64,000 bases of DNA from Acidobacteriota bacterium. Lineage in GTDB: Bacteria; Acidobacteriota; Thermoanaerobaculia; Gp7-AA8. The notes under the pieces are model-generated. The model searched no databases, was not told the DNA's origin, and was given only the letters and a program-made list of their open reading frames with translations. A program made the position numbers and the translations under genes. Below, one piece after another: positions 16,833 through 24,942 of the stretch. Positions within the stretch are counted from its first letter, which is position 1. Each line of letters starts with the position of its first letter. The stretch is taken from NCBI GenBank assembly GCA_019244185.1, contig JAFATB010000019.1:1-64000 (forward strand), read 5' to 3'.

Positions 16833-17647
16833 ATCTCTTTCAGCTGCGGCGGCAGCTTGTTGTCCTGACCGAGCGAGTCGCGCAGCTCGCCCGCGTTCAC
16901 GATGGCCTGTCCGCGGAAGTGATTGTTCGTGATGACGTACGTATCTTTGTTCTGCGCCATCGACTCGATGCGCGCGACCCACGGCTCGAGTTCTTTTGCG
17001 GAGTAAAGGTAGTTGTAGCGTTCCCACGACTCGTCGTGCGCGAACCACTTCTCGTAGTTGCGGCCGTGGAAACGCGCGTACGCGAGCGGGCCGGTCGTCG
17101 TCTCCGCGGGCTTGACGGAGTTATCGAAGAGCGGCTGATCGACGTTCACCCAGCCGACATTCCGGTCGTCGAGGAAGCGGTAGAACGCGTCGTCCTCGAA
17201 TGACGAATGGCGCACCTCGAGCGCTTTCGGATACGCATCGAATGCGGCGAAGAGCGCCTCGAGCTTCGCGCGCGACTCGGGCGTGTTCTTGAAGCTCCAG
17301 GGGAACTGCAGCAGGATCGCGCCGAGTCGGCCGGCGTCCATGAGGGGATCGAGATAGTTGCGGAAGGCTTTCACGTCGTCGCGCGCGAGGGCCGCGTTTT
17401 CATGCGTGAAGCCGCGGAAGACTTTCGTCGTGAACTTGAAGTCGCGATTCGCGGCGACGCGGCGCACCCAGCTGCGCGCATGATTGGGGGGCGGGATGCG
17501 GTAGAAGGGCGAGTTGATCTCGATGGTGTCGAAGAACGACGAGAGGTACGCGAGGTGGTCGAATCGCGAGCCATGCTTCGGGTAAACCACGCCTTCCCAG
17601 TCGGTGTAGCTCCAGCCTGCGGGACCGATGCGGATGGGATGCGCCAT
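16811..17647 (-). CDS. DUF72 (YecE-like) family protein
   Basis: The protein has 278 residues and a TIM-barrel-like DUF72 fold. Markers are IGPAGWSYTDWEGVVYP near the N-terminus, FDTIEINSPFYRIP, FKFTTKVFRGFTH, GAILLQFPWSF, ALEVRHSSF, and ARFHGRNYEKWFAHDES, with VITNNHFRGQAIVNA near the end. The family is widespread but its biochemical role is unknown. It overlaps the convergent YcxB-like gene at its 3' end. The 243 bp upstream to the zinc-ribbon gene are shared promoter space. Confidence 0.92.
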   Translation of the reverse strand: MAHPIRIGPAGWSYTDWEGVVYPKHGSRFDHLAYLSSFFDTIEINSPFYRIPPPNHARSWVRRVAANRDFKFTTKVFRGFTHENAALARDDVKAFRNYLDPLMDAGRLGAILLQFPWSFKNTPESRAKLEALFAAFDAYPKALEVRHSSFEDDAFYRFLDDRNVGWVNVDQPLFDNSVKPAETTTGPLAYARFHGRNYEKWFAHDESWERYNYLYSAKELEPWVARIESMAQNKDTYVITNNHFRGQAIVNAGELRDSLGQDNKLPPQLKEIYPDRVK

Positions 17648-17890
17648 TAATGGTCAATACCTTGACAGTCTTATTTGGACAAGCGTCGGTTTCGTTGCCT
17701 TCCCTCGGAAATCTATGCTAAAACGCGACCCATCGGACTCAATGGGATCGCCTACATCGGACAGCACACGTTCGTCGGGGGATCGTTTTGTATCCGCGGT
17801 TCGGAAAGGGGTCGATTCACAACGCACTCGCTGTAACGATCGCAACAGACCTTCACACCAGGCAACATTCGTTTAGGAGATCAAGGTTTC

Positions 17891-18211
17891 ATGGATACAT
17901 TCAACGACAAGTCTCTCAACTGCGCCGACTGCGGACAGGAGTTCATCTTCAGCCGGAACGAACAGGCGTTCTACGCGGAGCGCGGATTCACCAACGAGCC
18001 GAAGCGCTGCAAGAACTGCCGCGACAAGCGGAAAACGGCGCGCGACGGCAACGGCGGCGAAGGCCGCTCCCGTCAGATGGTCAGCGTCACGTGCGACAGC
18101 TGCGGGATCCCGACTGAAGTGCCGTTCACGCCCGTCAGCGGAAAGCCGGTGTACTGCCGCGATTGCTACAACCAGCGCCGCTCGTCCAGCCGTCCCTCGA
18201 GCTGGGCGTAA
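17891..18211 (+). CDS. Small zinc-ribbon protein (CxxC-x17-CxxC type)
   Basis: The protein has 106 residues with two four-cysteine zinc ribbons. The first is CADCGQEF with a later KRCKNCRDKR, and the second is CDSCGIPTEV with YCRDCYNQRR. The spacing matches the family often annotated as CxxC-x17-CxxC domain protein, with a basic linker and tail suited to nucleic-acid binding. A strong AGGAG ribosome site precedes ATG 17891, unlike many leaderless-looking neighbours. A good terminator follows at 18254-18288. It is probably a monocistronic, well expressed gene. Confidence 0.88.
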   Translation: MDTFNDKSLNCADCGQEFIFSRNEQAFYAERGFTNEPKRCKNCRDKRKTARDGNGGEGRSRQMVSVTCDSCGIPTEVPFTPVSGKPVYCRDCYNQRRSSSRPSSWA

Positions 18212-18253
18212 ACCCCCGAACGAACCAAGACCAAAATCGACCCGAACCGAACG

Positions 18254-18288
18254 ACGGCCGGCGCTCCAGCGCCGGCCGTTGTGTTTTG
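18254..18288 (+). terminator. Intrinsic terminator after the zinc-ribbon gene
   Basis: The arms ACGGCCGGCGCT (18254-18265) and AGCGCCGGCCGT (18268-18279) pair perfectly and are followed by TGTGTTTT. This is the clearest rho-independent terminator in the window. Confidence 0.88.
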
Positions 18289-18331
18289 ATCGCAGGCGTT
18301 ACAGTCGTTGTGTTTGTAGGCGCCGCGAAAC

Positions 18332-18337
18332 TAGAAT
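18332..18337 (+). promoter_or_regulatory. TAGAAT box upstream of cysteine synthase
   Basis: TAGAAT lies 8 bases before TTG 18346, with a partial -35 match TTGTGT near 18308-18313. This box is used here to prefer the TTG over GTG 18310. Confidence 0.5.
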
Positions 18338-18345
18338 CGCCCCGC

Positions 18346-19317
18346 TTGCGCCGCCCGACCTCACCCCCTCCCATCGTCGATTCCGTCCTCGATCTCGTCG
18401 GCAACACGCCGATGGTCCGTCTGCGCCGCATCGCCGCGGACGCCGACGCCGAGATCTTCGCGAAGCTCGAGTTCCTCAACCCCGGCCTCTCCGTGAAGGA
18501 TCGCATCGGCGTCGGCATGATCGAGCGCGCGGAACGCGACGGCTTGCTGCAACCCGGCGGCACCATCATCGAGCCGACCGCGGGCAACACCGGTGTCGGC
18601 CTCGCGCTCGCCGGCGTGCAGAAGGGCTATCGCGTCGTCCTCTGCGTCCCCGAAAACTTCTCCGTCGAGAAGCGCGAGATCATGTGGGCCCTCGGCGGCG
18701 AAGTCGTGCTGACGCCCGGCGATCAGGGCATCCGGGGCGCGATCGCCAAAGCGGAAGAACTGGCGCAGGGCATCGACGGCGCGTACATCCCGCAGCAGTT
18801 CCGCAACGCGTACAACAGCGACTCGCACTACGAGACCACCGGTCCCGAGATCTTCGAACAGATGGAAGGCCGCATCGACGCGTTCGTCTGCGGCGCCGGC
18901 ACCGGCGGCACCTTCACCGGCACCGCGCGCTATCTCCGCGAACGCCTGCCCGACTTGTGGTGTTCTCTCGTCGAGCCGCAAGGTTCGGTGCTCGGCGGCG
19001 GACAGGCCGGCCCGCATGATGTCGAAGGCATCGGCGCGTCGTTCTTCCCTCCCGTGCTCGACATGTCGCTCGCGAACGAAGTGATCACGATCTACGACGA
19101 CCCCGCGTACGCGATGGTGGCGCGCCTCTCGCGCGAGGAGGCGATCCTCGGCGGCTCGTCCGCCGGCGCGAACGTCGCCGCCGCGCTCCAGGTCGCGCAA
19201 CGCCTCGGCGCGGGCAAACGCGTCGTCACCATCATCCCCGACCCCGCCGAGCGGTACATGTCGAAGGGGATTTACTCGAAGTGGCGGAAGCCGACTCCGC
19301 CCGATCCAGCCGACTGA
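18346..19317 (+). CDS. Cysteine synthase family PLP enzyme
   Basis: O-acetylserine sulfhydrylase / cystathionine beta-synthase fold II enzyme. It makes cysteine from O-acetylserine (or an analogue) and sulfide. It has about 323 residues from TTG 18346. The PLP lysine is Lys51 in NPGLSVKDRIG. The phosphate loop GAGTGGTFTGTARYL, PTAGNTGVGLALAG and the GGSSAGANVAAA segment are present. The start is uncertain, because GTG 18310 is also in frame but would precede the TAGAAT box. It is followed after 8 bp by cystathionine gamma-synthase, and the pair could serve cysteine/methionine interconversion. cysK versus cysM/cbs cannot be separated by eye. Confidence 0.9.
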   Translation: MRRPTSPPPIVDSVLDLVGNTPMVRLRRIAADADAEIFAKLEFLNPGLSVKDRIGVGMIERAERDGLLQPGGTIIEPTAGNTGVGLALAGVQKGYRVVLCVPENFSVEKREIMWALGGEVVLTPGDQGIRGAIAKAEELAQGIDGAYIPQQFRNAYNSDSHYETTGPEIFEQMEGRIDAFVCGAGTGGTFTGTARYLRERLPDLWCSLVEPQGSVLGGGQAGPHDVEGIGASFFPPVLDMSLANEVITIYDDPAYAMVARLSREEAILGGSSAGANVAAALQVAQRLGAGKRVVTIIPDPAERYMSKGIYSKWRKPTPPDPAD

Positions 19318-19325
19318 GGTTTCCG

Positions 19326-20465
19326 ATGGGCTTTGCCACAGACGCCATTCACGCGGGCCAGGAGCCCGAGCCGCACACCGGTGCGGTGACGATTCCGATC
19401 TACCAGACTTCGACCTACGTGCAGCCCGAGCTCGGCCGCCACAAAGGCTACGAGTACGCGCGCACGAAGAACCCGACGCGCTCCGCGCTCGAGGCCAACC
19501 TCGCCGCGCTCGAGCGCGGCAAGTACGGTCACTGCTTCGCCTCCGGCATGTCCGCGACCGACACCGTCTTCCGTCTGCTGAAGAGCGGCGATCACGTCGT
19601 CGCCGGCGAGAACATGTACGGCGGCTCGTTCCGCCTCTTCTCGCGCGTGCTGGAGCGCTTCGGACTGCAGTTCACGTACGTCGACACGTCGAACGTCGAT
19701 GCGGTGCGTAAGGCGATCCGCGCCGAGACGAAGCTCGTGTTCCTCGAGACGCCGACGAATCCGATGATGACGGTGACGGACATCGCCGCGTGCGCCGATG
19801 TCGCGCACAACGCGAACGCACTCGTCGTCGTCGACAACACGTTCTGCTCGCCGTACCTGCAACGCCCGATCGAGCTCGGCGCCGACATCGTCGTGCACTC
19901 GACGACGAAGTTCCTCAACGGACACTCCGACTCCGTCGGCGGCGTGGTGGTCTCGAACGACGACGCGATCGGAGAACAGATCGGCTTCCTGCAGAACGCC
20001 GTCGGCGCGATTCTCTCGCCCTTCGATTCGTGGCTCGTGCTCCGTGGCGTGAAGACCCTCGCCGTGCGCATGAAGCAGCACGAGGCCAACGGCATGGCCA
20101 TGGCCAACTACCTCGCCGGCCACGCGAAAGTGCAGAAGGTCTACTACCCCGGCCTCCCCGACCACCCGCAGCACGAGCTCGCGAAACGGCAGATGAACGG
20201 CTTCGGCTCGATGATCTCCTTCGAGCTCGGCTCGTTCGACAACGCGAAGAAGTTCCTCGACCGCGTCCGCCTCTGCTCCCTCGCCGAATCCCTCGGCGGC
20301 GTCGAGACGCTGATCTCGCACCCCGAGTCAATGACGCACGCATCGGTGCCGGTCGAAACCCGCACGCGCCTCGGCATCACCCCCGGTCTCGTGCGCATCA
20401 GCGTAGGAATCGAGGACATCGACGATCTGATCGCCGACGTCGAGAACGCATTCGACGGCGTGTAA
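19326..20465 (+). CDS. Cystathionine gamma-synthase / gamma-lyase family PLP enzyme
   Basis: The protein has 379 residues and is a Cys/Met-metabolism PLP enzyme of fold type I. The active-site lysine is Lys195 in HSTTKFLNGHSD. Other landmarks are YARTKNPTRSALE, FASGMSATDTVFRLL, ETPTNPMM, DNTFCSPYLQRP and ESLGGVETLISHPESMTHA. Start ATG 19326 has a GAGG ribosome site. The direct link to cysteine synthase suggests transsulfuration. Synthase (metB) and lyase (mccB) activities cannot be told apart from sequence alone. Half of an inverted-repeat element begins right after the stop. Confidence 0.93.
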   Translation: MGFATDAIHAGQEPEPHTGAVTIPIYQTSTYVQPELGRHKGYEYARTKNPTRSALEANLAALERGKYGHCFASGMSATDTVFRLLKSGDHVVAGENMYGGSFRLFSRVLERFGLQFTYVDTSNVDAVRKAIRAETKLVFLETPTNPMMTVTDIAACADVAHNANALVVVDNTFCSPYLQRPIELGADIVVHSTTKFLNGHSDSVGGVVVSNDDAIGEQIGFLQNAVGAILSPFDSWLVLRGVKTLAVRMKQHEANGMAMANYLAGHAKVQKVYYPGLPDHPQHELAKRQMNGFGSMISFELGSFDNAKKFLDRVRLCSLAESLGGVETLISHPESMTHASVPVETRTRLGITPGLVRISVGIEDIDDLIADVENAFDGV

Positions 20466-20522
20466 GCCGGCGCGGCCGGCTGCGCTAAAGGCATAGCGAA
20501 GCTGCACGTGCGGCTGCCCTGA
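20466..20522. repeat. Half copy of the intergenic inverted-repeat element
   Basis: This region matches the inner left arm of the 62569 copy: GCCGGCGCGGCCGGC, then GCGCTAAAGGCATAGC, then GCACGTGCGGCTGCCCTGA. The right arm and the outer GCGCCTCCGG part are missing. It starts on the base after the cystathionine gamma-synthase stop codon. Confidence 0.85.
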
Positions 20523-20536
20523 ATCCACGCGTCGGG

Positions 20537-20542
20537 TAGACT
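20537..20542 (+). promoter_or_regulatory. TAGACT box upstream of 20550 gene
   Basis: TAGACT lies 7 bases before ATG 20550, the same spacing seen for moaD and the 27194 gene. Confidence 0.5.
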
Positions 20543-20549
20543 CGCGCGC

Positions 20550-20837
20550 ATGCGCGAGATCTCCGACGCGCTTCCCGGCGCAGATCTGATTCGCGATGGC
20601 CTGCGCGATCTGGAACGCGGCGTCGAGTCGATTCCGGCGCTGCTCGTGCTCGTCGGCGCGCCGCGCCTGCGCACGCTCGGCTTCGACGTGCCGGAGTTGC
20701 CCATCGACGGCTATCCGGAACACCGCCTCTACCACGTCATCGCCGCCGATGATCCCGACGCCGCGCATTCACGCTACAACGCGCTGATCCGAAAGCTCGT
20801 CAGCTTCGAGCGAACTGCTGCATGCGCGAGCGACTGA
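20550..20837 (+). CDS. Small hypothetical partner of the downstream nucleotidyltransferase
   Basis: The protein has 95 residues and is cytosolic, with no signal or membrane segment. Reads such as LPGADLIRDGLRDLERG and HSRYNALIRKLVSFERTAACA suggest a helical protein. It overlaps the start of the broken nucleotidyltransferase by 16 bp. I recall similar small genes paired with DUF6036-type nucleotidyltransferases, in a toxin-antitoxin-like arrangement. That pairing is from memory and not proven by this sequence. With the partner broken, the gene may be a relic, though its own frame is intact. Confidence 0.65.
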   Translation: MREISDALPGADLIRDGLRDLERGVESIPALLVLVGAPRLRTLGFDVPELPIDGYPEHRLYHVIAADDPDAAHSRYNALIRKLVSFERTAACASD

Positions 20838-21158
20838 CGCCGCGCCATCTCGCCGACTTCATGCGCGCACTCGGGCGCGCCGCGCGCGAGGAAGGGCGCG
20901 TGTACCTCACCGGCGGCGCGACGACGAAGCGGCTGCGCTCCTGCCAGCCCGGCAGCGGCGGAATGAAGTCGACCGGCGGGGCGAGCTTGATGTGGATGCT
21001 CCGACGACGTGCGCCAGATGTTCGATCGCGACCTCGTCGAACGCAAGCGACTCGTCGCGCTGTTCGAGGCGATCGAGCCGCGGCTCGATCGTTATCCGGC
21101 CATCGATCCGCCGAGCTTTCGCCGCGCCGTGATCGCCGCGCTCGAGCCACTACAATAG
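20822..21158 (+). pseudogene. DUF6036-like nucleotidyltransferase broken by an internal inversion
   Basis: The plus strand starts normally with MRERLTPRHLADFMRAL and reaches the nucleotidyltransferase strand VYLTGGAT at about 20915. From about 20921 to 21000 the family segment IHIKLAPPVDFIPPLPGWQE is encoded on the minus strand. The plus strand then resumes with DDVRQMFDRDLVERKRLVAL and ends in PRLDRYPAIDPPSFRRAV...LQ with TAG at 21156-21158. Family sequence before and after the inverted block is also missing. The identical 8-mer CGACGACG lies at both junctions (20919-20926 and 21002-21009). No functional product is expected. Confidence 0.85.
21151..21156 (+). promoter_or_regulatory. TACAAT box upstream of plsY
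   Basis: TACAAT lies 9 bases before the plsY ATG and overlaps the last codons of the pseudogene. Confidence 0.55.
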
Positions 21159-21165
21159 CCGCCGC

Positions 21166-21813
21166 ATGCTGCCCGTTCTGCTCGTTGCCGGCGCGTATCT
21201 GCTCGGCTCCATCCCCTTCAGCTTTCTCGTCGTGAAGGTCGCGTCGGGGAAGGACGTGAGGGAGCATGGGAGCCGGAACGTCGGGGCGACGAATGTCGCG
21301 CGGACGGCGGGGCGGGCGGCGGGGATCATCGCGCTGCTGCTCGACATCGCGAAGGGTTACGGCGCGGTGGCGTTGGCGCGCGTGCTCGTGGCGCAGCGCG
21401 CGTGGCCGTTCGAGCCGGGCGTCGCGCCGTGGCAGTCGCGCGAGTTCTGGATAGCGCTCGCGGGACTCGTGGCGATTCTCGGGCACATGTTCCCGGTGTG
21501 GCTGCGCTTCCACGGCGGCAAAGGCGTGGCGACGGCGGCGGGCGTGTTCGGCGCGCTCGATCTGCGCGTGCTCGCGGCGGCGCTGATCGTCTTCGCGATC
21601 GTGGTGCTGCTCTTCCGCATCGTCTCGCTCGCGTCGATCGTCACCGCGGCGACCATTCCGCTCTTCTTCCGCTTTCTCGCGCACGAGGCGCCGTTCTGGC
21701 GGATCGTGCTGAGCATCGGCATGGCGCTCGCCGTCATCCTCAAGCACCACTCCAACATCGCGCGGCTCGCGCAGGGGACCGAACGCCGGCTTGGACAGAG
21801 GAAGGAACCGTGA
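21166..21813 (+). CDS. plsY: Acyl-phosphate:glycerol-3-phosphate acyltransferase
   Basis: This integral membrane enzyme makes lysophosphatidate, the first step of phospholipid synthesis. It has 215 residues. PlsY motifs are clear: GSIPFSFLV, the EHGSRNVGATNVAR phosphate-binding loop, WLRFHGGKGVATAAGV and a final ILKHHSNIARLAQGTE. Five or so membrane helices are visible. The stop overlaps the gpsA start as GTGA, so substrate supply (glycerol-3-phosphate) and use are co-translated. Confidence 0.95.
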   Translation: MLPVLLVAGAYLLGSIPFSFLVVKVASGKDVREHGSRNVGATNVARTAGRAAGIIALLLDIAKGYGAVALARVLVAQRAWPFEPGVAPWQSREFWIALAGLVAILGHMFPVWLRFHGGKGVATAAGVFGALDLRVLAAALIVFAIVVLLFRIVSLASIVTAATIPLFFRFLAHEAPFWRIVLSIGMALAVILKHHSNIARLAQGTERRLGQRKEP

Positions 21814-22811
21814 CGAAGATCGCGATCATCGGAGCGGGTGCGTTCGGCACCGCGATGGCCGTCACCGCCGCGCGCGCGGGCAACGAAGTCGTCCTCTGGG
21901 CGCACGATCCCGACGTCGTGCGCGCGATGCGCGAGACCGGCGTCAACGCCGATTACCTGAAGAGCGTGCCGCTCGCGGAAGGCATCCATCCGACGAACGA
22001 TCTCGCCGAAGCCGCGCGCTTCTCCGACACGATCTTCATGGTCACGCCGAGCCATCACTACCGTGAGGTGCTGACGAACCTGCGCGCGCAGCTCGACGGA
22101 CCGGTACGCATCATCTCCGGCACGAAGGGCATCGAGAACGAAACGCTCGAGCGGATGTCGCAGATCTCCGCCGACGTCCTCGGCGACCGCCTCTCCGCAT
22201 TCGCCGTGCTGTCCGGCCCGACCTTCGCGCTCGAAGCCGCGCGCGCCGATCCCACCGCCGCCGTCATCGCGTCGAAAAACGTGCAGGTCGCGCAGGACGT
22301 GCAGCAGGTGCTCTCGTCTCCCGCGTTCCGCCTCTATCACTCCGACGACGTCGTCGGCGTCGAGCTCGCGGGCTCGCTGAAGAACGTCATCGCCATCGCC
22401 GCGGGCGTCCTCGAAGGTCTCGGCCTCGGCTCGAACACCAACGCCGCGCTCGTGACCCGCGGCCTGCACGAGATCACGCGCCTCGGCCTCGCCCTCGGCG
22501 GCCGCCTCGAAACGTTCGCGGGACTCGCGGGCATGGGCGATCTCGTGCTCACGTGCACCGGCGCGCTCTCGCGCAACCGCACCGTCGGCGTGCAGCTCGG
22601 CCAGGGAAAGAAGCTCGACGACATCCTGCGCGACGCGAAGTTCGTCGCCGAAGGGATCAAGACGTCGAAGTCGGCCAAACAGCTCTCCGAACAACACGGC
22701 ATCGACATGCCGATCACGACCGAGATGTATCGCGTGCTGTACGAGAACGAGTCGCCGCGCGACGCCGTGAAGCGGCTCATGACGCGCTCGCTGAAAGCGG
22801 AAGCGGCGTAG
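21810..22811 (+). CDS. gpsA: NAD(P)-dependent glycerol-3-phosphate dehydrogenase
   Basis: The enzyme reduces dihydroxyacetone phosphate to sn-glycerol-3-phosphate for lipid synthesis. It has 333 residues from GTG 21810 with a GGAAGGAA ribosome site. The N-terminal Rossmann motif IIGAGAFGTAMA is present, then GTKGIENETL, SGPTFALEAA, and the catalytic lysine region ELAGSLKNVIAIAAG with GLGSNTNAALVTRGL. C-terminal GLAGMGDLVLTCTGALSRNR is typical. It forms an operon with plsY. Confidence 0.96.
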   Translation: MTKIAIIGAGAFGTAMAVTAARAGNEVVLWAHDPDVVRAMRETGVNADYLKSVPLAEGIHPTNDLAEAARFSDTIFMVTPSHHYREVLTNLRAQLDGPVRIISGTKGIENETLERMSQISADVLGDRLSAFAVLSGPTFALEAARADPTAAVIASKNVQVAQDVQQVLSSPAFRLYHSDDVVGVELAGSLKNVIAIAAGVLEGLGLGSNTNAALVTRGLHEITRLGLALGGRLETFAGLAGMGDLVLTCTGALSRNRTVGVQLGQGKKLDDILRDAKFVAEGIKTSKSAKQLSEQHGIDMPITTEMYRVLYENESPRDAVKRLMTRSLKAEAA

Positions 22812-22823
22812 CCGACCCTTTCG

Positions 22824-24911
22824 TCAGGACGCGCGCGACTCGAACTGCTGCATCGTCGGCGCCTCGAGCGTGAAGAGGTGCAGCCAGACCGCGCTGAGAA
22901 ACAGCGCGATGAGCGAGATGACGATTCCGGCGTACAGACCGGTCGGATGATGATTCGCCGGCAGCGGCACGGGCGGCGCGTTCTCGAGCTCGTAAATGCC
23001 GACCGCCGGCGCGGGCGGCCCGGCAACGCGGCGCGCGTTCGGCACGTCGACGCGACTGAGCACGTAACGCACGCCGAGCGACGCGAGAGCGCGCGTCTCG
23101 TCCGGCGCGAGCATGGGATTGAAGGTGTGCAGGAGCGGATCGTAGCCGGCCGGCAGCAGCTGCGCGACGCGCGCCTTCGTCGTCAGCGCGTCGTACGAGA
23201 TCACGTCGCGCACCTGGTACAGCGTCGCGAGATTCGCGGGGAAGACCTCGAAGTGCTCCGCGATCAGCGACTGCCGCGCGGGATCGAGTTGCTTGAGCGC
23301 GGTGACGACCGGCGGCTCGGGCGGAATGGCGTCCATCCGCACGGCCGGATTGAAGCCGATGCCGAAGGAGAGCAGCTCGCCCGCCGCCGCGAGCGTCAGC
23401 AGCGCCGCGCGACGCCGCAGCGGCAACGCGAGCGCGAGCCCCGCGACGAGCCAGCACGCGCCGGGAATCGCGAGCCGTCGCACGGTCGTGAGTCCCGCCG
23501 CGTCGAGGTAGTACGCGAGCCGCGCCTCGTACACTGCCGGCGCCTGCTGCAGATGTCCGCGCGCGCGCAGTTGCTCGATGCCGCCGCGCGCGACGCGCGT
23601 CAGCGTCGCGTGCGCGCCGGGCAACAGCGGGAACACGCCGGTGATGACCGCGAGGAGTCCGACGATCGCCAGCGCCGCGCCGATCTTGCGGCGCCGGCGC
23701 GTCGCCGCGAACGCGATCGCGGGTCCGCCCGCCATCGCGCCGAACAGTACGAACAAGAGCACGCCGTATTCGAGCGTCAGCACGCGCAGCACCGGCACGT
23801 GCCGCAGCACGCTCCAGAGTCCCGGCGGATACCACGACAGCACGAGCGCGACGCTGCCGATGACGAGTCCGCGACGCAGCGCCGGCGCGAGTTGCCGCCA
23901 CGCGAGCACGATCGCGAGCAGCACGATCGCGCCGATGAAGCCGCCCGCGCGGAGATTGAAGTTCTCCGCGACGGGGAGCGCGGTCAGATCGAGCTCGCCG
24001 CGCAGCGGTGTGCCGAGGACGCCGGGCAGCACCTGCGAGACGACGCCCCAAATGCGGAACGGATGCGGGAGGCGCGGGCGCAGCTCGCCCGCGTAGCTGT
24101 CGCCGAGGATCGTGAGGAACGGCGCGAGCTGCACGGCGAGGATTGCGAAGCCGAGGAACGCGCCGACGGTCGACGGGATGATCGCGGAGAGGCCGCCGAA
24201 TTCGCGGCGGCGCTCCGCTTCCCAGGAGAGAAAGATCCAGATGCCGATGGCGCCGATGAAGAGCGACTCGGGATGGCCGCCGGCGGTGCAGAGCGCCGCG
24301 AAAACGAGCACGAGCAACGCGTTGCGGATCGACGGCGTTTTCATCAGCCGCAGCGCCGCGGCGGCGAGTCCGGCGAGCAGCGCGAAGACGTTCGTGATCG
24401 GATAGAGCAGCCACACGATCGTGTAGCCCGCGGTCGCGTAGACGAAGCCGCAGACGAGCGCCTGCTCGCGCGGCACGTCGAGCTCGCGCGCGAACCAGTA
24501 CGCGCAGAGCGCGGCCGCGAGCAGCTTCAGGATCGCGGTGAGCGCCCAGCCCTTCAGCCCGAACAGCAGCCGCGGCCACGTGAACGGCGAGAAGAGCGCG
24601 GTCTGCGGATTCGCGAACAGCGGCCCGCCGTCGCCGGCCCAGCGGTTCGTCCACGGCAGCTCGCCGCGCGCGAGGAGATGCGTGATCTCACGATCCCACG
24701 CGACGAACTGCACGACGACGTCGCCGAGGAGCGTGTTCGAGACGCGGATGCGTTGGGTGGGGTCAGGCTTCCACGCGCCGGCGTCGAGCGGCAGGTCGAG
24801 CGGCGCGAACGTACGTCCGGGCAGCAGCCCCAGGCCCGCGTAGGCGAGCGCTACGGCGAGGAAAAGAAGCACGACGCGGACGTGACTGCGCAAACGCGGA
24901 GAACGTAACAC
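22824..24911 (-). CDS. Large polytopic membrane protein (YfhO / GT-C-like)
   Basis: The protein has about 695 residues. It carries about a dozen hydrophobic helices spread over residues 10-490, one more at the C-terminus (about 660-685), and a soluble extracytoplasmic domain between them. The N-terminal loop has FAPLDLPLDAGAWKPDP and NRWAGDGGPLFANPQTALFSP, the layout of YfhO-type or GT-C glycosyltransferase-like proteins. The role may be sugar transfer to envelope lipids or teichoic-like polymers, as inference only. The start is uncertain. ATG 24944 overlaps the start codon of the divergent gene, so GTG 24911 is used. It faces the GT2 gene head to head. Confidence 0.75.
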   Translation of the reverse strand: MLRSPRLRSHVRVVLLFLAVALAYAGLGLLPGRTFAPLDLPLDAGAWKPDPTQRIRVSNTLLGDVVVQFVAWDREITHLLARGELPWTNRWAGDGGPLFANPQTALFSPFTWPRLLFGLKGWALTAILKLLAAALCAYWFARELDVPREQALVCGFVYATAGYTIVWLLYPITNVFALLAGLAAAALRLMKTPSIRNALLVLVFAALCTAGGHPESLFIGAIGIWIFLSWEAERRREFGGLSAIIPSTVGAFLGFAILAVQLAPFLTILGDSYAGELRPRLPHPFRIWGVVSQVLPGVLGTPLRGELDLTALPVAENFNLRAGGFIGAIVLLAIVLAWRQLAPALRRGLVIGSVALVLSWYPPGLWSVLRHVPVLRVLTLEYGVLLFVLFGAMAGGPAIAFAATRRRRKIGAALAIVGLLAVITGVFPLLPGAHATLTRVARGGIEQLRARGHLQQAPAVYEARLAYYLDAAGLTTVRRLAIPGACWLVAGLALALPLRRRAALLTLAAAGELLSFGIGFNPAVRMDAIPPEPPVVTALKQLDPARQSLIAEHFEVFPANLATLYQVRDVISYDALTTKARVAQLLPAGYDPLLHTFNPMLAPDETRALASLGVRYVLSRVDVPNARRVAGPPAPAVGIYELENAPPVPLPANHHPTGLYAGIVISLIALFLSAVWLHLFTLEAPTMQQFESRAS

Positions 24912-24924
24912 AACGCGCCGGCCG

Positions 24925-24930
24925 TAGAAT
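24925..24930 (+). promoter_or_regulatory. TAGAAT box upstream of the GT2 gene
   Basis: TAGAAT lies 12 bases before ATG 24943. It supports transcription of the plus gene from this narrow divergent gap. Confidence 0.45.
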
Positions 24931-24942
24931 CGCGCGGTCCAC

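Noticed and set aside
18163..18345. Longer cysteine synthase starting at 18163 or GTG 18310
   Set aside because: The longer frames run through the zinc-ribbon gene end, a strong terminator (18254-18288) and the TAGAAT box, so translation should begin after 18337.
20466..21165. Insertion sequence explaining the scrambled gene
   Set aside because: No transposase, terminal inverted repeats or target-site duplication are present; the junctions carry only 8-bp microhomology.
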